Below, in pieces: positions 42,457-50,968 of a stretch of DNA of 64,000 bases. The position numbers and the translations under genes are program-made. Position 1 is the first letter of the stretch; each line of letters opens with the position of its first letter. The stretch is taken from the NCBI RefSeq assembly GCF_003112435.1, contig NZ_BDOQ01000006.1, positions 62,001-126,000 on the forward strand, given 5' to 3'. This stretch comes from Novimethylophilus kurashikiensis. Lineage in GTDB: Bacteria; Pseudomonadota; Gammaproteobacteria; Burkholderiales; Methylophilaceae. The notes beneath the pieces were generated by a model. It worked only from the letters and a program-made list of their open reading frames with translations, was not told the origin of the DNA and did not search any database.

Positions 42457-44067
42457 ATGAAGCTCGCAATCGCCCAGTTCAACTTCACCGTAGGCGATCT
42501 TGCGGGTAATACCCGCTTGATTCTGGATGCCGCCGAGAAGGCTCGTGCAGGCGGCGCCCAGCTCCTGATGACGCCCGAACTGGCGCTGTGCGGCTATCCG
42601 CCGGAAGACCTACTGCTGCGCGACGATTTCATCCGGGCGTGCGGAACAGTACTGGCTCAGCTTGCAGAACAAACCCGCGGTATCGCGCTACTTGTCGGCC
42701 ACCCGCACAAGCGGCACGGCAAGCTCTACAACGCCGCCTCCCTGATCAGGAACGGCCAGATCGAGGCCACCTATCTCAAGCATATCCTGCCCAACCATAG
42801 CGTCTTCGATGAGGTGCGGTATTTCACGCCAGGCACAGAGGCGGTGGTATTCGATTTGGATGGCATCAAGTTCGGTATCAACATCTGTGCGGACGTTTGG
42901 GAATCCGCGCCGGCCAAGCTGGCGCAGCAGCACGGCGCCGAATGTCTGCTTGCGCTGAACGCTTCGCCCTATCACCTGGAAAAACAATTCACTCGTTACG
43001 ATACCCTCCGCGACCGTGTCAATCAGACGGGCATGCCGGTCGTCTACGCCAACATGGTAGGTGGGCAGGATGAGCTGGTGTTCGACGGCGCAAGCTTCGT
43101 TATGGATCAACGGGGAGAGATCATCCATCAGCTCGCCGCGTTCGAGGAAAGCCTGCATTTCATCGAAATCGACGCAGACGGCAACCCCGCCCCAGGCCCG
43201 TTGTTTTCCGACCCAGGAATCGAAGCCAGCGTTTACAAGGCGCTCTGCCTGGGCGTCCACGACTACGTTGTCAAGAACGGCTTTCCAGGCGTACTACTAG
43301 GGTTATCCGGCGGCATCGATTCTGCATTGACGCTGGCAATTGCTGTCGATGCGCTGGGCAAAGATCGGGTTCGGGCAGTCATGATGCCTTCCGAATACAC
43401 CGCCGGGATCAGCGTATCCGATGCAAGAATCATGGCGGACAACCTGGGGGTACGTTACGACGAAATGCCCATCAAACCGGTGTTCGATAGTTTCTTGCAG
43501 ACACTGGCAGGCGAGTTCGAGGGATTGCCTTTCGACCTTGCCGAGGAAAATCTTCAAGCCCGGATTCGCGGCACCTTGCTCATGGCGCTGTCCAACAAAT
43601 TCGGCAGCATCGTCCTCACAACCGGTAACAAGAGCGAAATGGCCGTAGGCTACTCCACGCTATATGGCGACATGGCAGGCGGCTACGCAGTCTTGAAAGA
43701 CGTCCCCAAAACCTTGGTATATCGCCTGTCGCACTATCGCAACAGCCTGTCGCCGACCATCCCGGAACGCATCATTACTCGTGCACCGTCTGCCGAACTT
43801 CGTGCCAACCAGACCGATCAGGACTCCTTGCCGCCCTACGAAATTCTGGACGCCATCATGGAAATGTACGTCGAGAACGACCGGAGCCCCGAAGATATTG
43901 TCGGTGCAGGTTATCTAGAGCAGGACGTGCGGCGAGTGGTCACCCTTATCGATCGCAACGAATACAAACGCCGCCAATCTCCCGTAGGCGTTCGTATTAC
44001 CCATCGTGGATTCGGCAAGGATAGACGCTACCCCATCACCTCGGGATATCGCCCCTTGACGTTTTAA
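42457..44067 (+). CDS. nadE: Glutamine-dependent NAD+ synthetase
   Basis: A 536-residue two-domain enzyme that amidates nicotinic acid adenine dinucleotide to NAD+. The N-terminal nitrilase-type glutaminase has the E41-K108-C144 triad (MTPELAL, TYLKHI, NICADVW). The C-terminal ATP pyrophosphatase domain has its P-loop SGGIDS at 284-289. This supplies NAD+ for the dehydrogenases of the region. It ends 16 bases before a convergent gene with no terminator between. Confidence 0.97.
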   Translation: MKLAIAQFNFTVGDLAGNTRLILDAAEKARAGGAQLLMTPELALCGYPPEDLLLRDDFIRACGTVLAQLAEQTRGIALLVGHPHKRHGKLYNAASLIRNGQIEATYLKHILPNHSVFDEVRYFTPGTEAVVFDLDGIKFGINICADVWESAPAKLAQQHGAECLLALNASPYHLEKQFTRYDTLRDRVNQTGMPVVYANMVGGQDELVFDGASFVMDQRGEIIHQLAAFEESLHFIEIDADGNPAPGPLFSDPGIEASVYKALCLGVHDYVVKNGFPGVLLGLSGGIDSALTLAIAVDALGKDRVRAVMMPSEYTAGISVSDARIMADNLGVRYDEMPIKPVFDSFLQTLAGEFEGLPFDLAEENLQARIRGTLLMALSNKFGSIVLTTGNKSEMAVGYSTLYGDMAGGYAVLKDVPKTLVYRLSHYRNSLSPTIPERIITRAPSAELRANQTDQDSLPPYEILDAIMEMYVENDRSPEDIVGAGYLEQDVRRVVTLIDRNEYKRRQSPVGVRITHRGFGKDRRYPITSGYRPLTF

Positions 44068-44083
44068 TGAGTCGTGTTGCGCC

Positions 44084-44836
44084 TCACGCCTGATGAAGCC
44101 GCGACCATATCATGCCGATCGCTTCGTGAAAAAACAGGCGACTGGCATGAAGCCCGTCACTGTTGGGAAGAAAATCCGTGATGTCCAGATGCTTTAGCGA
44201 ATGAAACCCAATCGCCGCTGGAATGACTTGAAAACCGGCTTGCTCGAACAACTGCTTCGATCGCGGCATGTGCCAGGCGTGCGTTAACAACACGATGGTC
44301 TTGATATGCGCAGCGTCCAATATTCTTTTACTGAACGCGACGTTTTGCAGCGTATCGGTTGAGGTGGATTCAACCCATTTCACCGGAACGCCGAAATCCT
44401 CCTCAAGCGTTCGCTTCATCAAACTGCCTTCAGAAACCCCTCGCTCCCCGGCATCTCCGCCCGTCACAAGAATCGGCAACCTGCTCTGTCGGTAAAGCCG
44501 GGCCGCATAACGCAATCTTTCCGGCGTATCCCGCCCTACCGTACCCCCCGGATACTCAGGCGCATCCAGATAAACACCCCCACCCAGCACGACGATGGCT
44601 TGAGCAGATGCCGGCACAACAACAGCAGGACGACTATCGCGCTCCAACCACATCAGCATAGCGTTGCCGACAACGGGCAAAGAAAATAGCCACAAGAGTG
44701 CAATGCCGACTGCCACTACTCGCCATCCAGCGATGGGGAGGCGACGCACAAGCACCAGTCCAACGATGGCAATTAACAGGAAACTCAGGGGCGGCAGCAG
44801 GAATGCCGAAACAAACTTGATCGTGAGATAACTCAA
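44084..44836 (-). CDS. YdcF/ElyC family (DUF218) membrane protein
   Basis: A 250-residue protein with two N-terminal membrane helices (about 8-30 and 38-60) and a periplasmic DUF218 domain. The latter shows AIVVLGGGVY, ILVTGGDA, ESTSTDTLQNV and LLTHAWHMPRS. The family includes E. coli ElyC (envelope biogenesis, undecaprenyl-phosphate handling) and SanA; the reaction is unsettled. The start overlaps the stop of the upstream coiled-coil gene by four bases, so the two are coupled. Confidence 0.85.
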   Translation of the reverse strand: MSYLTIKFVSAFLLPPLSFLLIAIVGLVLVRRLPIAGWRVVAVGIALLWLFSLPVVGNAMLMWLERDSRPAVVVPASAQAIVVLGGGVYLDAPEYPGGTVGRDTPERLRYAARLYRQSRLPILVTGGDAGERGVSEGSLMKRTLEEDFGVPVKWVESTSTDTLQNVAFSKRILDAAHIKTIVLLTHAWHMPRSKQLFEQAGFQVIPAAIGFHSLKHLDITDFLPNSDGLHASRLFFHEAIGMIWSRLHQA

Positions 44837-45144
44837 TGCGCCTTCCAGGCCTGATCGAGGATTTTCTGCTGGTGGTCGTACTCCTCACGCGCTTTATCAA
44901 GGTTGCGACGAGAGGCATCCGCTTTTTTCTCAGCATCGGCCAACTGGCTCTGCTGCTGTGCCAAGCGCTCCTTGAGCAGCCGGACCCGCTCTGCATCCTG
45001 GTCGTAGGCAGACTGTGCTTTTTCCAGGATACGCTCTGCAACGGCAACGTTATGCTGCTCGGTGATGACGTCACGTGCCTCTACCAAAGAGGGAGCCACT
45101 AACACAGCAATCAGAACCAGCCATTTACTCGCGGCAAATCTCAT
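44833..45144 (-). CDS. Small periplasmic coiled-coil protein
   Basis: A 103-residue protein with a signal peptide (about 1-23, cut after VEA) followed by an almost continuous charged heptad coiled coil (residues 30-100). Not recognised as a named family. AGGA lies eight bases before the ATG. It is translationally coupled to the YdcF-like gene, so an envelope role is plausible but inferred. Confidence 0.75.
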   Translation of the reverse strand: MRFAASKWLVLIAVLVAPSLVEARDVITEQHNVAVAERILEKAQSAYDQDAERVRLLKERLAQQQSQLADAEKKADASRRNLDKAREEYDHQQKILDQAWKAH

Positions 45145-45226
45145 GTACCCATTCCTGACATTTTTGATTTAGTTAATGGTGCTACGGATTATGCCAATTT
45201 TAATACGACACGACTTATCAGACCGT

Positions 45227-45263
45227 AAAAACAAACAGCCCATCGAGCTTTTCGATGGGCTGT
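45227..45263 (-). terminator. Terminator after the small secreted protein gene
   Basis: Perfect 12-bp stem ACAGCCCATCGA (45235-45246) / TCGATGGGCTGT (45252-45263) with a 5-nt loop. It is followed on the minus strand by TTGTTTTTA. It sits 27 bases after the stop at 45290. Confidence 0.88.
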
Positions 45264-45289
45264 GCTTATGGTGCTCGGGTCTATCCTGC

Positions 45290-45646
45290 TCAGTCCTTTT
45301 TACTCGCACCCGAAGTGTTCGTCGGCTTGTCAGTAAGTGACGCACCCGGTTTAAATGCTTCCTTCATGTACTTGTTACCCTGTTTAAAGATGCGTGTCGT
45401 CCATCCTGTGTTCCAGTGAATGACGGCGGCTCCATTTTCTTCCTTCCACGTGCCGTGTTTCATTGAGTCACCATGCGTGCCGCTGGCTGTTCCGTCGCTA
45501 CTCAGGACAGCCTCGAATGGGTTGCCGCTGGTGTCGTCCAGTAGCCACTTGCCTTCGAAATCTCCCGCCAACACGCTACCGGAGAGTCCAATCAATACCG
45601 CCATACCCGCAAATGCGGCTACCTTACGCAGTCTTGCTCTCATCAT
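45290..45646 (-). CDS. Small secreted protein, unknown function
   Basis: A 118-residue protein with a signal peptide (about 1-27, cut after VLA) and a compact beta-rich body. The pattern FEGKWLLDDTSGNPFEAVLS with HGTWKEENGAAVIHW suggests a small lipocalin-like beta-sandwich. The tail is low in complexity and rich in Thr, Lys and Ser. GAGGG lies seven bases before the ATG. It forms a single-gene unit with its own terminator. Confidence 0.7.
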   Translation of the reverse strand: MMRARLRKVAAFAGMAVLIGLSGSVLAGDFEGKWLLDDTSGNPFEAVLSSDGTASGTHGDSMKHGTWKEENGAAVIHWNTGWTTRIFKQGNKYMKEAFKPGASLTDKPTNTSGASKKD

Positions 45647-45767
45647 TAAGAAGCCCTCTTATTTCGTTAAGATGTGGATTACGAGGCACTCAATGTACCT
45701 TATCGCTTTCGAGATTAGGTAACGATTTTGGTTGCATCAAATCCGCGTTTTTGTATCCACCCGCCTA

Positions 45768-45773
45768 TATAAT
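45768..45773 (+). promoter_or_regulatory. -10 box upstream of the PAS-GGDEF gene
   Basis: A perfect TATAAT on the plus strand, 32 bases before the ATG at 45806. The -35 region is poor, so activator dependence is possible. Confidence 0.4.
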
Positions 45774-45805
45774 CTCATTGAATAGTTACTGATAACTCTC
45801 ATCTC

Positions 45806-46756
45806 ATGGCTGATACAAGAAATCATATTGATATTGACAGCGCGGTATACAAAACCCTGTTGGAATCCACGAAAGCCATTCCGTGGAAAATCGACTGGAA
45901 CAGCCTGACATTTTCGTACATCGGTCCGCAGATTGAGAGTTTACTTGGGTGGTCGCCATCCAGTTGGGTGTCGATCGAAGACTGGGCATCAAGAATGCAC
46001 CCTGAGGACAGGGACTGGGTGGTAGATTTTTGCGTAGCGCAGTCAAAGGCCGGCACTGATCATGAAGCCGATTATCGCGCACTGACAAAGAGTGGCGAAT
46101 ATGTGTGGATTCGTGACGTCGTGCATGTCGTCAGGAACGAAGCGGGGGAAGTGGATTCCCTCATTGGATTCATGTTCGACATTAGCGAGCGAAAAGCTAC
46201 CGAACAACAACTCATCATTCTCCAGAAAGAACTCGAGGAGTTATCGTTCAAGGATAGTTTGACGGGAATCTCGAATCGACGCAGATTTGATCTGATCCTA
46301 GAAGAGGAATGGTCGCACGCTCAGCGCAACCAGCAGCCACTTTCATTAATCATGATCGATATCGATTATTTCAAACAATATAACGATCATTACGGGCATA
46401 TACAGGGCGACAACTGCTTAAAACAAGTCGCACAAGTTCTAGGCTTGGCAGCAACACGATCCAGGGATTTTATTGCACGCTTCGGCGGAGAAGAATTCGT
46501 ATTGGTATTGCCAGAAACAAGTGAAGAGTCTGCCAAGAAGGTCGCAGAACGATGCCGGGAACTCATATTCAAAGAGCAAATCCCCCATCAAAAATCGCAA
46601 GTAAGCCAATTACTTACAATAAGCATGGGGGTTGGCACAATAATCCCTGCGCGCGGGGATGAACAAGTTGGTTTTGTCGAAAGTGTTGATCGCTTACTCT
46701 ATTCTGCAAAGCAAAATGGCAGGAATCGACTCGTGACTGTCGCCAAAAAATCTTAG
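45806..46756 (+). CDS. PAS-GGDEF diguanylate cyclase
   Basis: A 316-residue soluble sensor-cyclase. A PAS_3-type domain (about 20-135) has the DHEADYRALTKSGEYVWIRD core and ends in a PAC-like DISERKATEQQL. The GGDEF domain (about 145-310) carries GGEEF at 227-231. RSRD at 218-221, five residues upstream, matches the RxxD product-inhibition site. It should make c-di-GMP. Single-gene unit whose codon use looks more AT-rich than that of nadE or nuo. It converges on the HD-GYP gene. Confidence 0.93.
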   Translation: MADTRNHIDIDSAVYKTLLESTKAIPWKIDWNSLTFSYIGPQIESLLGWSPSSWVSIEDWASRMHPEDRDWVVDFCVAQSKAGTDHEADYRALTKSGEYVWIRDVVHVVRNEAGEVDSLIGFMFDISERKATEQQLIILQKELEELSFKDSLTGISNRRRFDLILEEEWSHAQRNQQPLSLIMIDIDYFKQYNDHYGHIQGDNCLKQVAQVLGLAATRSRDFIARFGGEEFVLVLPETSEESAKKVAERCRELIFKEQIPHQKSQVSQLLTISMGVGTIIPARGDEQVGFVESVDRLLYSAKQNGRNRLVTVAKKS

Positions 46757-46788
46757 GTACATCGCGGTCATGTTTTCAAGTACCTACC

Positions 46789-46840
46789 GCTTGAAACAAA
46801 AACAATCCGCGAAGGGCTGTTTTCAAGAGTTTTGATACTT
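46789..46840. repeat. Copy A of a ~52-bp imperfect direct repeat
   Basis: Begins with 16 bases (GCTTGAAACAAAAACA) identical to those at 58224-58239. Similarity continues through CCGC, GGGCTGT, TTCA and TTTGATA. It contains an imperfect terminator-like stem (46802-46808 with 46814-46820) behind the HD-GYP gene. Confidence 0.65.
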
Positions 46841-46855
46841 AATAAGTTACCGCGC

Positions 46856-49645
46856 TCAAGCAAGATACTGCTCAATATCAACTTCATCGATCTGCTCAGG
46901 CAGCAAATATTTCTCAGCATATTGGCGATAAACACCAGATGTCAGGAACAGATCAAAAAGATCGGCGTCCACATGCTTGTCTCTTTTGAAAAACGATAAT
47001 ATTTTTATCGACTCCGAAAGTGTCTTGGCTTTCTTATAGGGCCGGTCAGAGGCAGTCAGCGCTTCGAATATGTCAGCAATCGCCATGATGCGCGAAGGAA
47101 TCGACAAACTGCTTCCATCAAGCTGTCTCGGATAACCGGTCCCAATCATGGTTTCATGGTGAGTGCCGGCATACTCAGCAACCCGTTTCATATTTTTAGG
47201 CAACGGAAGCTGCTCCAGCATGACGATGGTCTGAATAATATGCTCGTTGATTTTAAAGCGCTCTTCTTCAGTCAGCGTGCCGCGTCCAATGGAAAGATTG
47301 TAAATTTCTCCATAGTTGTAAAGATTCTCCGGAACGTTGACCTTAAATTCATATTTCGGATCGAATGCGCGGAAATCTTTACGCGGTAGGATATGGTGGG
47401 GTTTATCGGATAACAATTGCTCCTGCGCCGGTACCGCTTCCGATTCACCCTCGTAGCGTAGCAATTCTCCATGGGCCAGTCCCAGCCGATCATCGAAGTG
47501 TCTTACCCAGGTTTCTTCCGCGATGCGTTTCAGCCGTTCCAGCTTTTCGGGCGCCATGAATTCGCCACCAATATTGCACTCGGCAACAAATGCAAAGTCG
47601 TCGATCAGCTGTACCTTGCGTGCCTCAAAGATTCGAGCCGCCTCTACCTCATCAATGCCGCTTGCCACAGCCTCAAGCCGAGTAATGGTCGCATCGCGCA
47701 GCAGCACTTCAAAACGTGTCCGGATTTCATGGATGCGGTTATAAATTGTCTCGAGCTTGCTGGCTTTATCTACCACGAACTCAGGCGTCGTTACCTTGCC
47801 GCAATCGTGCAGCCACGCGCCAATGCGGAATTCTCGCCATTCATCGTCCGATTTGAAGTCGAAATCGGCAAACGCACCTTCCGTCTGCCTGCACGCCTGT
47901 TCAGCGAGCATCATGGCGAGTTGCGGCACACGCTCACAATGGCCGCCCGTGTAAGGGCTCTTGGCGTCGATAGCGCCGGCAATCAGCTTGATCAAAGAAT
48001 CCATGAGATCCTTCTGAGCTTGAATCAGCTGATAGTTATCCAGCGCCAATGAAGCCTGTGCTGCCATCGCTGTTACGAACCGTACCAATTCCGGGTTAAA
48101 GGTCGTCACTGCACCGGTATTCGGATCCATTGCATTCAGGAACTGCATGACGCCGATCACTTCACCGTCGCGAGGCGTAAGCGGTACTGTCAACATCGAA
48201 ACCGTACGATAGCCGGAAACCTCATCAAAGCGTTTGGCGCCGGAAACATCAAAACGCGTTTCCTCATAAATGTTATCGATCACAACCGGCTCATTATGGA
48301 GCGCGGTATAAGTCGAAACGAACCGTTCGACCGGCTGGCCGGTTTCCTCGTCGTACAAGGGGATCTCGAATGAAGGCAATTCATCATCCCTAGTACGAAG
48401 CGCGAAACGCAGGGTTTTGTGATCCGTCACCAGATACATGGTGCCTGCATCGCAATTGAGGAGAGTTTTTCCGGAAAACAAAGTTTTGTGCAGCAAAGCC
48501 ATCCGGTCCCGCTCGCGTCCGAGTTCAAGGCCAGTATCGATGAGGTTTTCAAGCTTCATCTGTGTCGCAATTAATTCCGCAGTACGCTCATTAACCTTGT
48601 CTTCAAGCGTATGCGTCAACGTCTCCAACGCTTTATTGGAATCTTCAAGCTTTTGCTTGTACACCAGATTCCGCAGCTTGGTTTCATGACGAAGCAGTGC
48701 CAACAATCCAATTAACAGGCTGCCAAACCCCAGCACGGTGGAAAGCACCACGCGTTCACCCAATGGCACCCAGTGAGCCGTGTTTTGCAGAATCACGACG
48801 TCCCATGATCCTGCGGGATCGGCCCAGTGCAATTTGCTAGAGGCTACCGCGTAAGTATTTCCAGCATATTGAACATAATCCTGATCGAGAGAAATCGGCA
48901 ACCGCACAGGATCCGCCTGTTCGAAGACCTTGCCGAACTGCCTCTGATTTTTGATAGAAGCTATTCGTTCAGGTGTTGCTTCACCCGAAAAATGAAACAG
49001 CCAATCTTCTTGAGTCGACGCGAACACGACCCCTTGGGGCGTCAGTAGCATTCCTTGCGATCCAAACAGCTTGAGTTTTTCGTCAAGAAAGGCCGCCAGC
49101 ATCTTGACCGCCACGACACCAATAATTTTCCCCTGGGGAGAATCGTTCTCCCTTAGCGGCGCGGCAATATAAAGACCTCTGACACCACCCGTCGTCCCCG
49201 CAGCCGCGTAGATATTTTCCTTACCGGAAAAGGCCTGCTGGAAATAAGGCCGGAACTTAACGTCTTTTCCTGTGCTTTTTTCAGTGGATGATTCGTGGCC
49301 GACGATAATGCCGTCAGCATTGATGATAAATAGACCGTTCGCACCGAGCAGCTGGCGTGTGCTCCGCAATCTGGCCAAGGCTTGTGGTGCATCCCTGGGT
49401 AGTTTGCCGCGGGCAACATCCTTGATAAGAGGCTCGTTCAACCCCAATAGCGAAACCATGCCCATAGCCTGTCCGCGCATGGTTTCAAACTCGAGACTGC
49501 GGGCAATTTTTTCGACATTGCTCCTGAAAACATTGAGTTCATGCTGCTTCTGATAGCGGACGTATACCTTATCCGCCGACCAAACCAGCAGCGCTGAGGC
49601 GAGAAATACCAGGAATATTTTTCCGTTCCGACCAATGTTAGACAT
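46856..49645 (-). CDS. Cache-GAF-HD-GYP sensor, predicted c-di-GMP phosphodiesterase
   Basis: A 929-residue membrane receptor. TM1 is about 9-25, followed by a periplasmic dCache-like sensor (about 35-295, with a FIINADGIIVGH strand), TM2 about 300-322, a coiled coil, and GAF (about 375-540). The HD-GYP domain (about 555-895) has the metal motif WLHDCGK, and the GYP motif reads HHETMIGTGYP where HHExxDGxGYP is usual, so the aspartate is replaced by Ile. About 130 extra residues lie between the HD motif and the IGRGTLTEEERFKINEH part. It should hydrolyse c-di-GMP in response to an external ligand. It converges on the PAS-GGDEF gene. Confidence 0.88.
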   Translation of the reverse strand: MSNIGRNGKIFLVFLASALLVWSADKVYVRYQKQHELNVFRSNVEKIARSLEFETMRGQAMGMVSLLGLNEPLIKDVARGKLPRDAPQALARLRSTRQLLGANGLFIINADGIIVGHESSTEKSTGKDVKFRPYFQQAFSGKENIYAAAGTTGGVRGLYIAAPLRENDSPQGKIIGVVAVKMLAAFLDEKLKLFGSQGMLLTPQGVVFASTQEDWLFHFSGEATPERIASIKNQRQFGKVFEQADPVRLPISLDQDYVQYAGNTYAVASSKLHWADPAGSWDVVILQNTAHWVPLGERVVLSTVLGFGSLLIGLLALLRHETKLRNLVYKQKLEDSNKALETLTHTLEDKVNERTAELIATQMKLENLIDTGLELGRERDRMALLHKTLFSGKTLLNCDAGTMYLVTDHKTLRFALRTRDDELPSFEIPLYDEETGQPVERFVSTYTALHNEPVVIDNIYEETRFDVSGAKRFDEVSGYRTVSMLTVPLTPRDGEVIGVMQFLNAMDPNTGAVTTFNPELVRFVTAMAAQASLALDNYQLIQAQKDLMDSLIKLIAGAIDAKSPYTGGHCERVPQLAMMLAEQACRQTEGAFADFDFKSDDEWREFRIGAWLHDCGKVTTPEFVVDKASKLETIYNRIHEIRTRFEVLLRDATITRLEAVASGIDEVEAARIFEARKVQLIDDFAFVAECNIGGEFMAPEKLERLKRIAEETWVRHFDDRLGLAHGELLRYEGESEAVPAQEQLLSDKPHHILPRKDFRAFDPKYEFKVNVPENLYNYGEIYNLSIGRGTLTEEERFKINEHIIQTIVMLEQLPLPKNMKRVAEYAGTHHETMIGTGYPRQLDGSSLSIPSRIMAIADIFEALTASDRPYKKAKTLSESIKILSFFKRDKHVDADLFDLFLTSGVYRQYAEKYLLPEQIDEVDIEQYLA

Positions 49646-49699
49646 ATGTCCTCTACTATTGGAAATAGAAAAATGCTGCTAACAACCTCAATCTCATGC

Positions 49700-49728
49700 T
49701 TGTCGTTAAGATTCTAGTCCTTTAATTT
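49700..49728 (+). promoter_or_regulatory. Possible sigma-70 promoter of the FecR-OmpA pair
   Basis: TTGTCG (49700-49705) and TAATTT (49723-49728) are separated by exactly 17 bases, about 50 bases before the FecR-domain start codon. Confidence 0.4.
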
Positions 49729-49779
49729 TTTTAAGGATATTATCTCACTCAGCAGTTTCTCTAAATTGGGGGAATAAAA

Positions 49780-50328
49780 ATGAAACGTCTGATTACGGCA
49801 TTTTTATTGTTTCTCGCATCGATGGCTGCCACTGCCAATGACGAAGTGATTGGCTACGTGAAAACCGTCACCGGATCTGCCGCTGTTACACATGCCGGCA
49901 CACCCATTCAAGCAGTTCCCGGCACTCCCCTATATATGAAAGACGCCCTCAAGACTGCGTCAAACGGAGCGATGGGCGTGACCTTCAAGGACAATACGGT
50001 CATGTCCTTCGGGCCCAACACTGAAATCACGATTGATGAATTTCTTTACGCGCCCAGCAAGGAGCAACTCTCGTTAAGCGCGAAAATCAACAAGGGCACC
50101 ATGGAATATGTTTCTGGTGTCATTGCAAAGCTTAAACCGCAGGCCGTCGCAATAAAAACGCCTACCGGCACAATCGGGGTTCGCGGGACGCACTTCATGG
50201 TGAAAGTGGACGATCTCTCCGAATCGCCCTCGGACGACGCCAACGAATCGGCCAAGGCAGTAGAAGGTGCAGACACGCCCAATGCAGAAGAGCAGTCCAT
50301 GAACAATCCACAAACACCACAAGAATAG
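49780..50328 (+). CDS. Secreted FecR-domain protein
   Basis: A 182-residue periplasmic protein with a signal peptide (1-19, cut near ATA-N) and one FecR domain (about 45-145). Its core includes the ITIDEFLY strand, KINKGTMEYVSG and the terminal TPTGTIGVRGTHFMV. The last 35 residues are acidic and disordered. FecR domains here probably form an extracytoplasmic beta scaffold rather than an anti-sigma factor, since no sigma gene is nearby. GGGGGA lies seven bases before the ATG. It is followed after 10 bases by an OmpA-like lipoprotein. Confidence 0.88.
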   Translation: MKRLITAFLLFLASMAATANDEVIGYVKTVTGSAAVTHAGTPIQAVPGTPLYMKDALKTASNGAMGVTFKDNTVMSFGPNTEITIDEFLYAPSKEQLSLSAKINKGTMEYVSGVIAKLKPQAVAIKTPTGTIGVRGTHFMVKVDDLSESPSDDANESAKAVEGADTPNAEEQSMNNPQTPQE

Positions 50329-50338
50329 GGAGAACATC

Positions 50339-50962
50339 ATGCGTTATAAAATCGTGACCAGCATGCTCCTGATGTTGATGGCAGGATGCGCCCAACAACC
50401 CGAACTCGCCCAACCCGAACCAAGGAAACCGGATTCTTACGTCGTTCTGATGCAGAACAATGACGGCAGCACAGGGCAAATCATCGTCAGCGATAATTTT
50501 GCCAACTCCACGACTGTGGATCATGCCGGTTTGGCTGTTGAACTCAATGATCCTGCTGCAGGTTCGCATGAGCTGGATAAGGACAAACTGGCCAACGACT
50601 TCAAGGAGGCGACCTCGATCAGGCCGCCGTTGCCTGTGAGTTTCTTGTTGTATTTCAAGACCGGCGGCACCGCGCTGACCCCAGAATCGGAAGCCTTGGT
50701 CCCCCAGGTATTGCGTGAAGTTGAAAACCGCCAGGCACCAGACGTCTCCATCATCGGACACACTGATACTGTGGGCAAAGCGGAAGTCAACGAAGCGTTG
50801 GCGCTGAAGCGCGCCCAAGCTATTGCTGACATGATCGAACAAGCGGGAATCAAGACCAAGGACATTACGGTGACGTCACATGGCGAACGCAATCTGCTAA
50901 TCAAAACGGCGGACGAAGTCGCGGAAGAACGGAACCGTCGTGTCGAAATTACCGTGCGTTAA
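50339..50962 (+). CDS. OmpA-family lipoprotein
   Basis: A 207-residue outer-membrane lipoprotein. The lipobox LMAGC puts the acylated cysteine at C17. A spacer of about 80 residues leads to an OmpA C-terminal peptidoglycan-binding domain (about 95-207) with the IIGHTDTVG and NRRVEITV motifs. GGAG lies six bases before the ATG. It is paired with the FecR-domain gene and converges on the CHASE2 cyclase, an association seen in other proteobacteria. Confidence 0.9.
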   Translation: MRYKIVTSMLLMLMAGCAQQPELAQPEPRKPDSYVVLMQNNDGSTGQIIVSDNFANSTTVDHAGLAVELNDPAAGSHELDKDKLANDFKEATSIRPPLPVSFLLYFKTGGTALTPESEALVPQVLREVENRQAPDVSIIGHTDTVGKAEVNEALALKRAQAIADMIEQAGIKTKDITVTSHGERNLLIKTADEVAEERNRRVEITVR

Positions 50963-50968
50963 GGCAGC

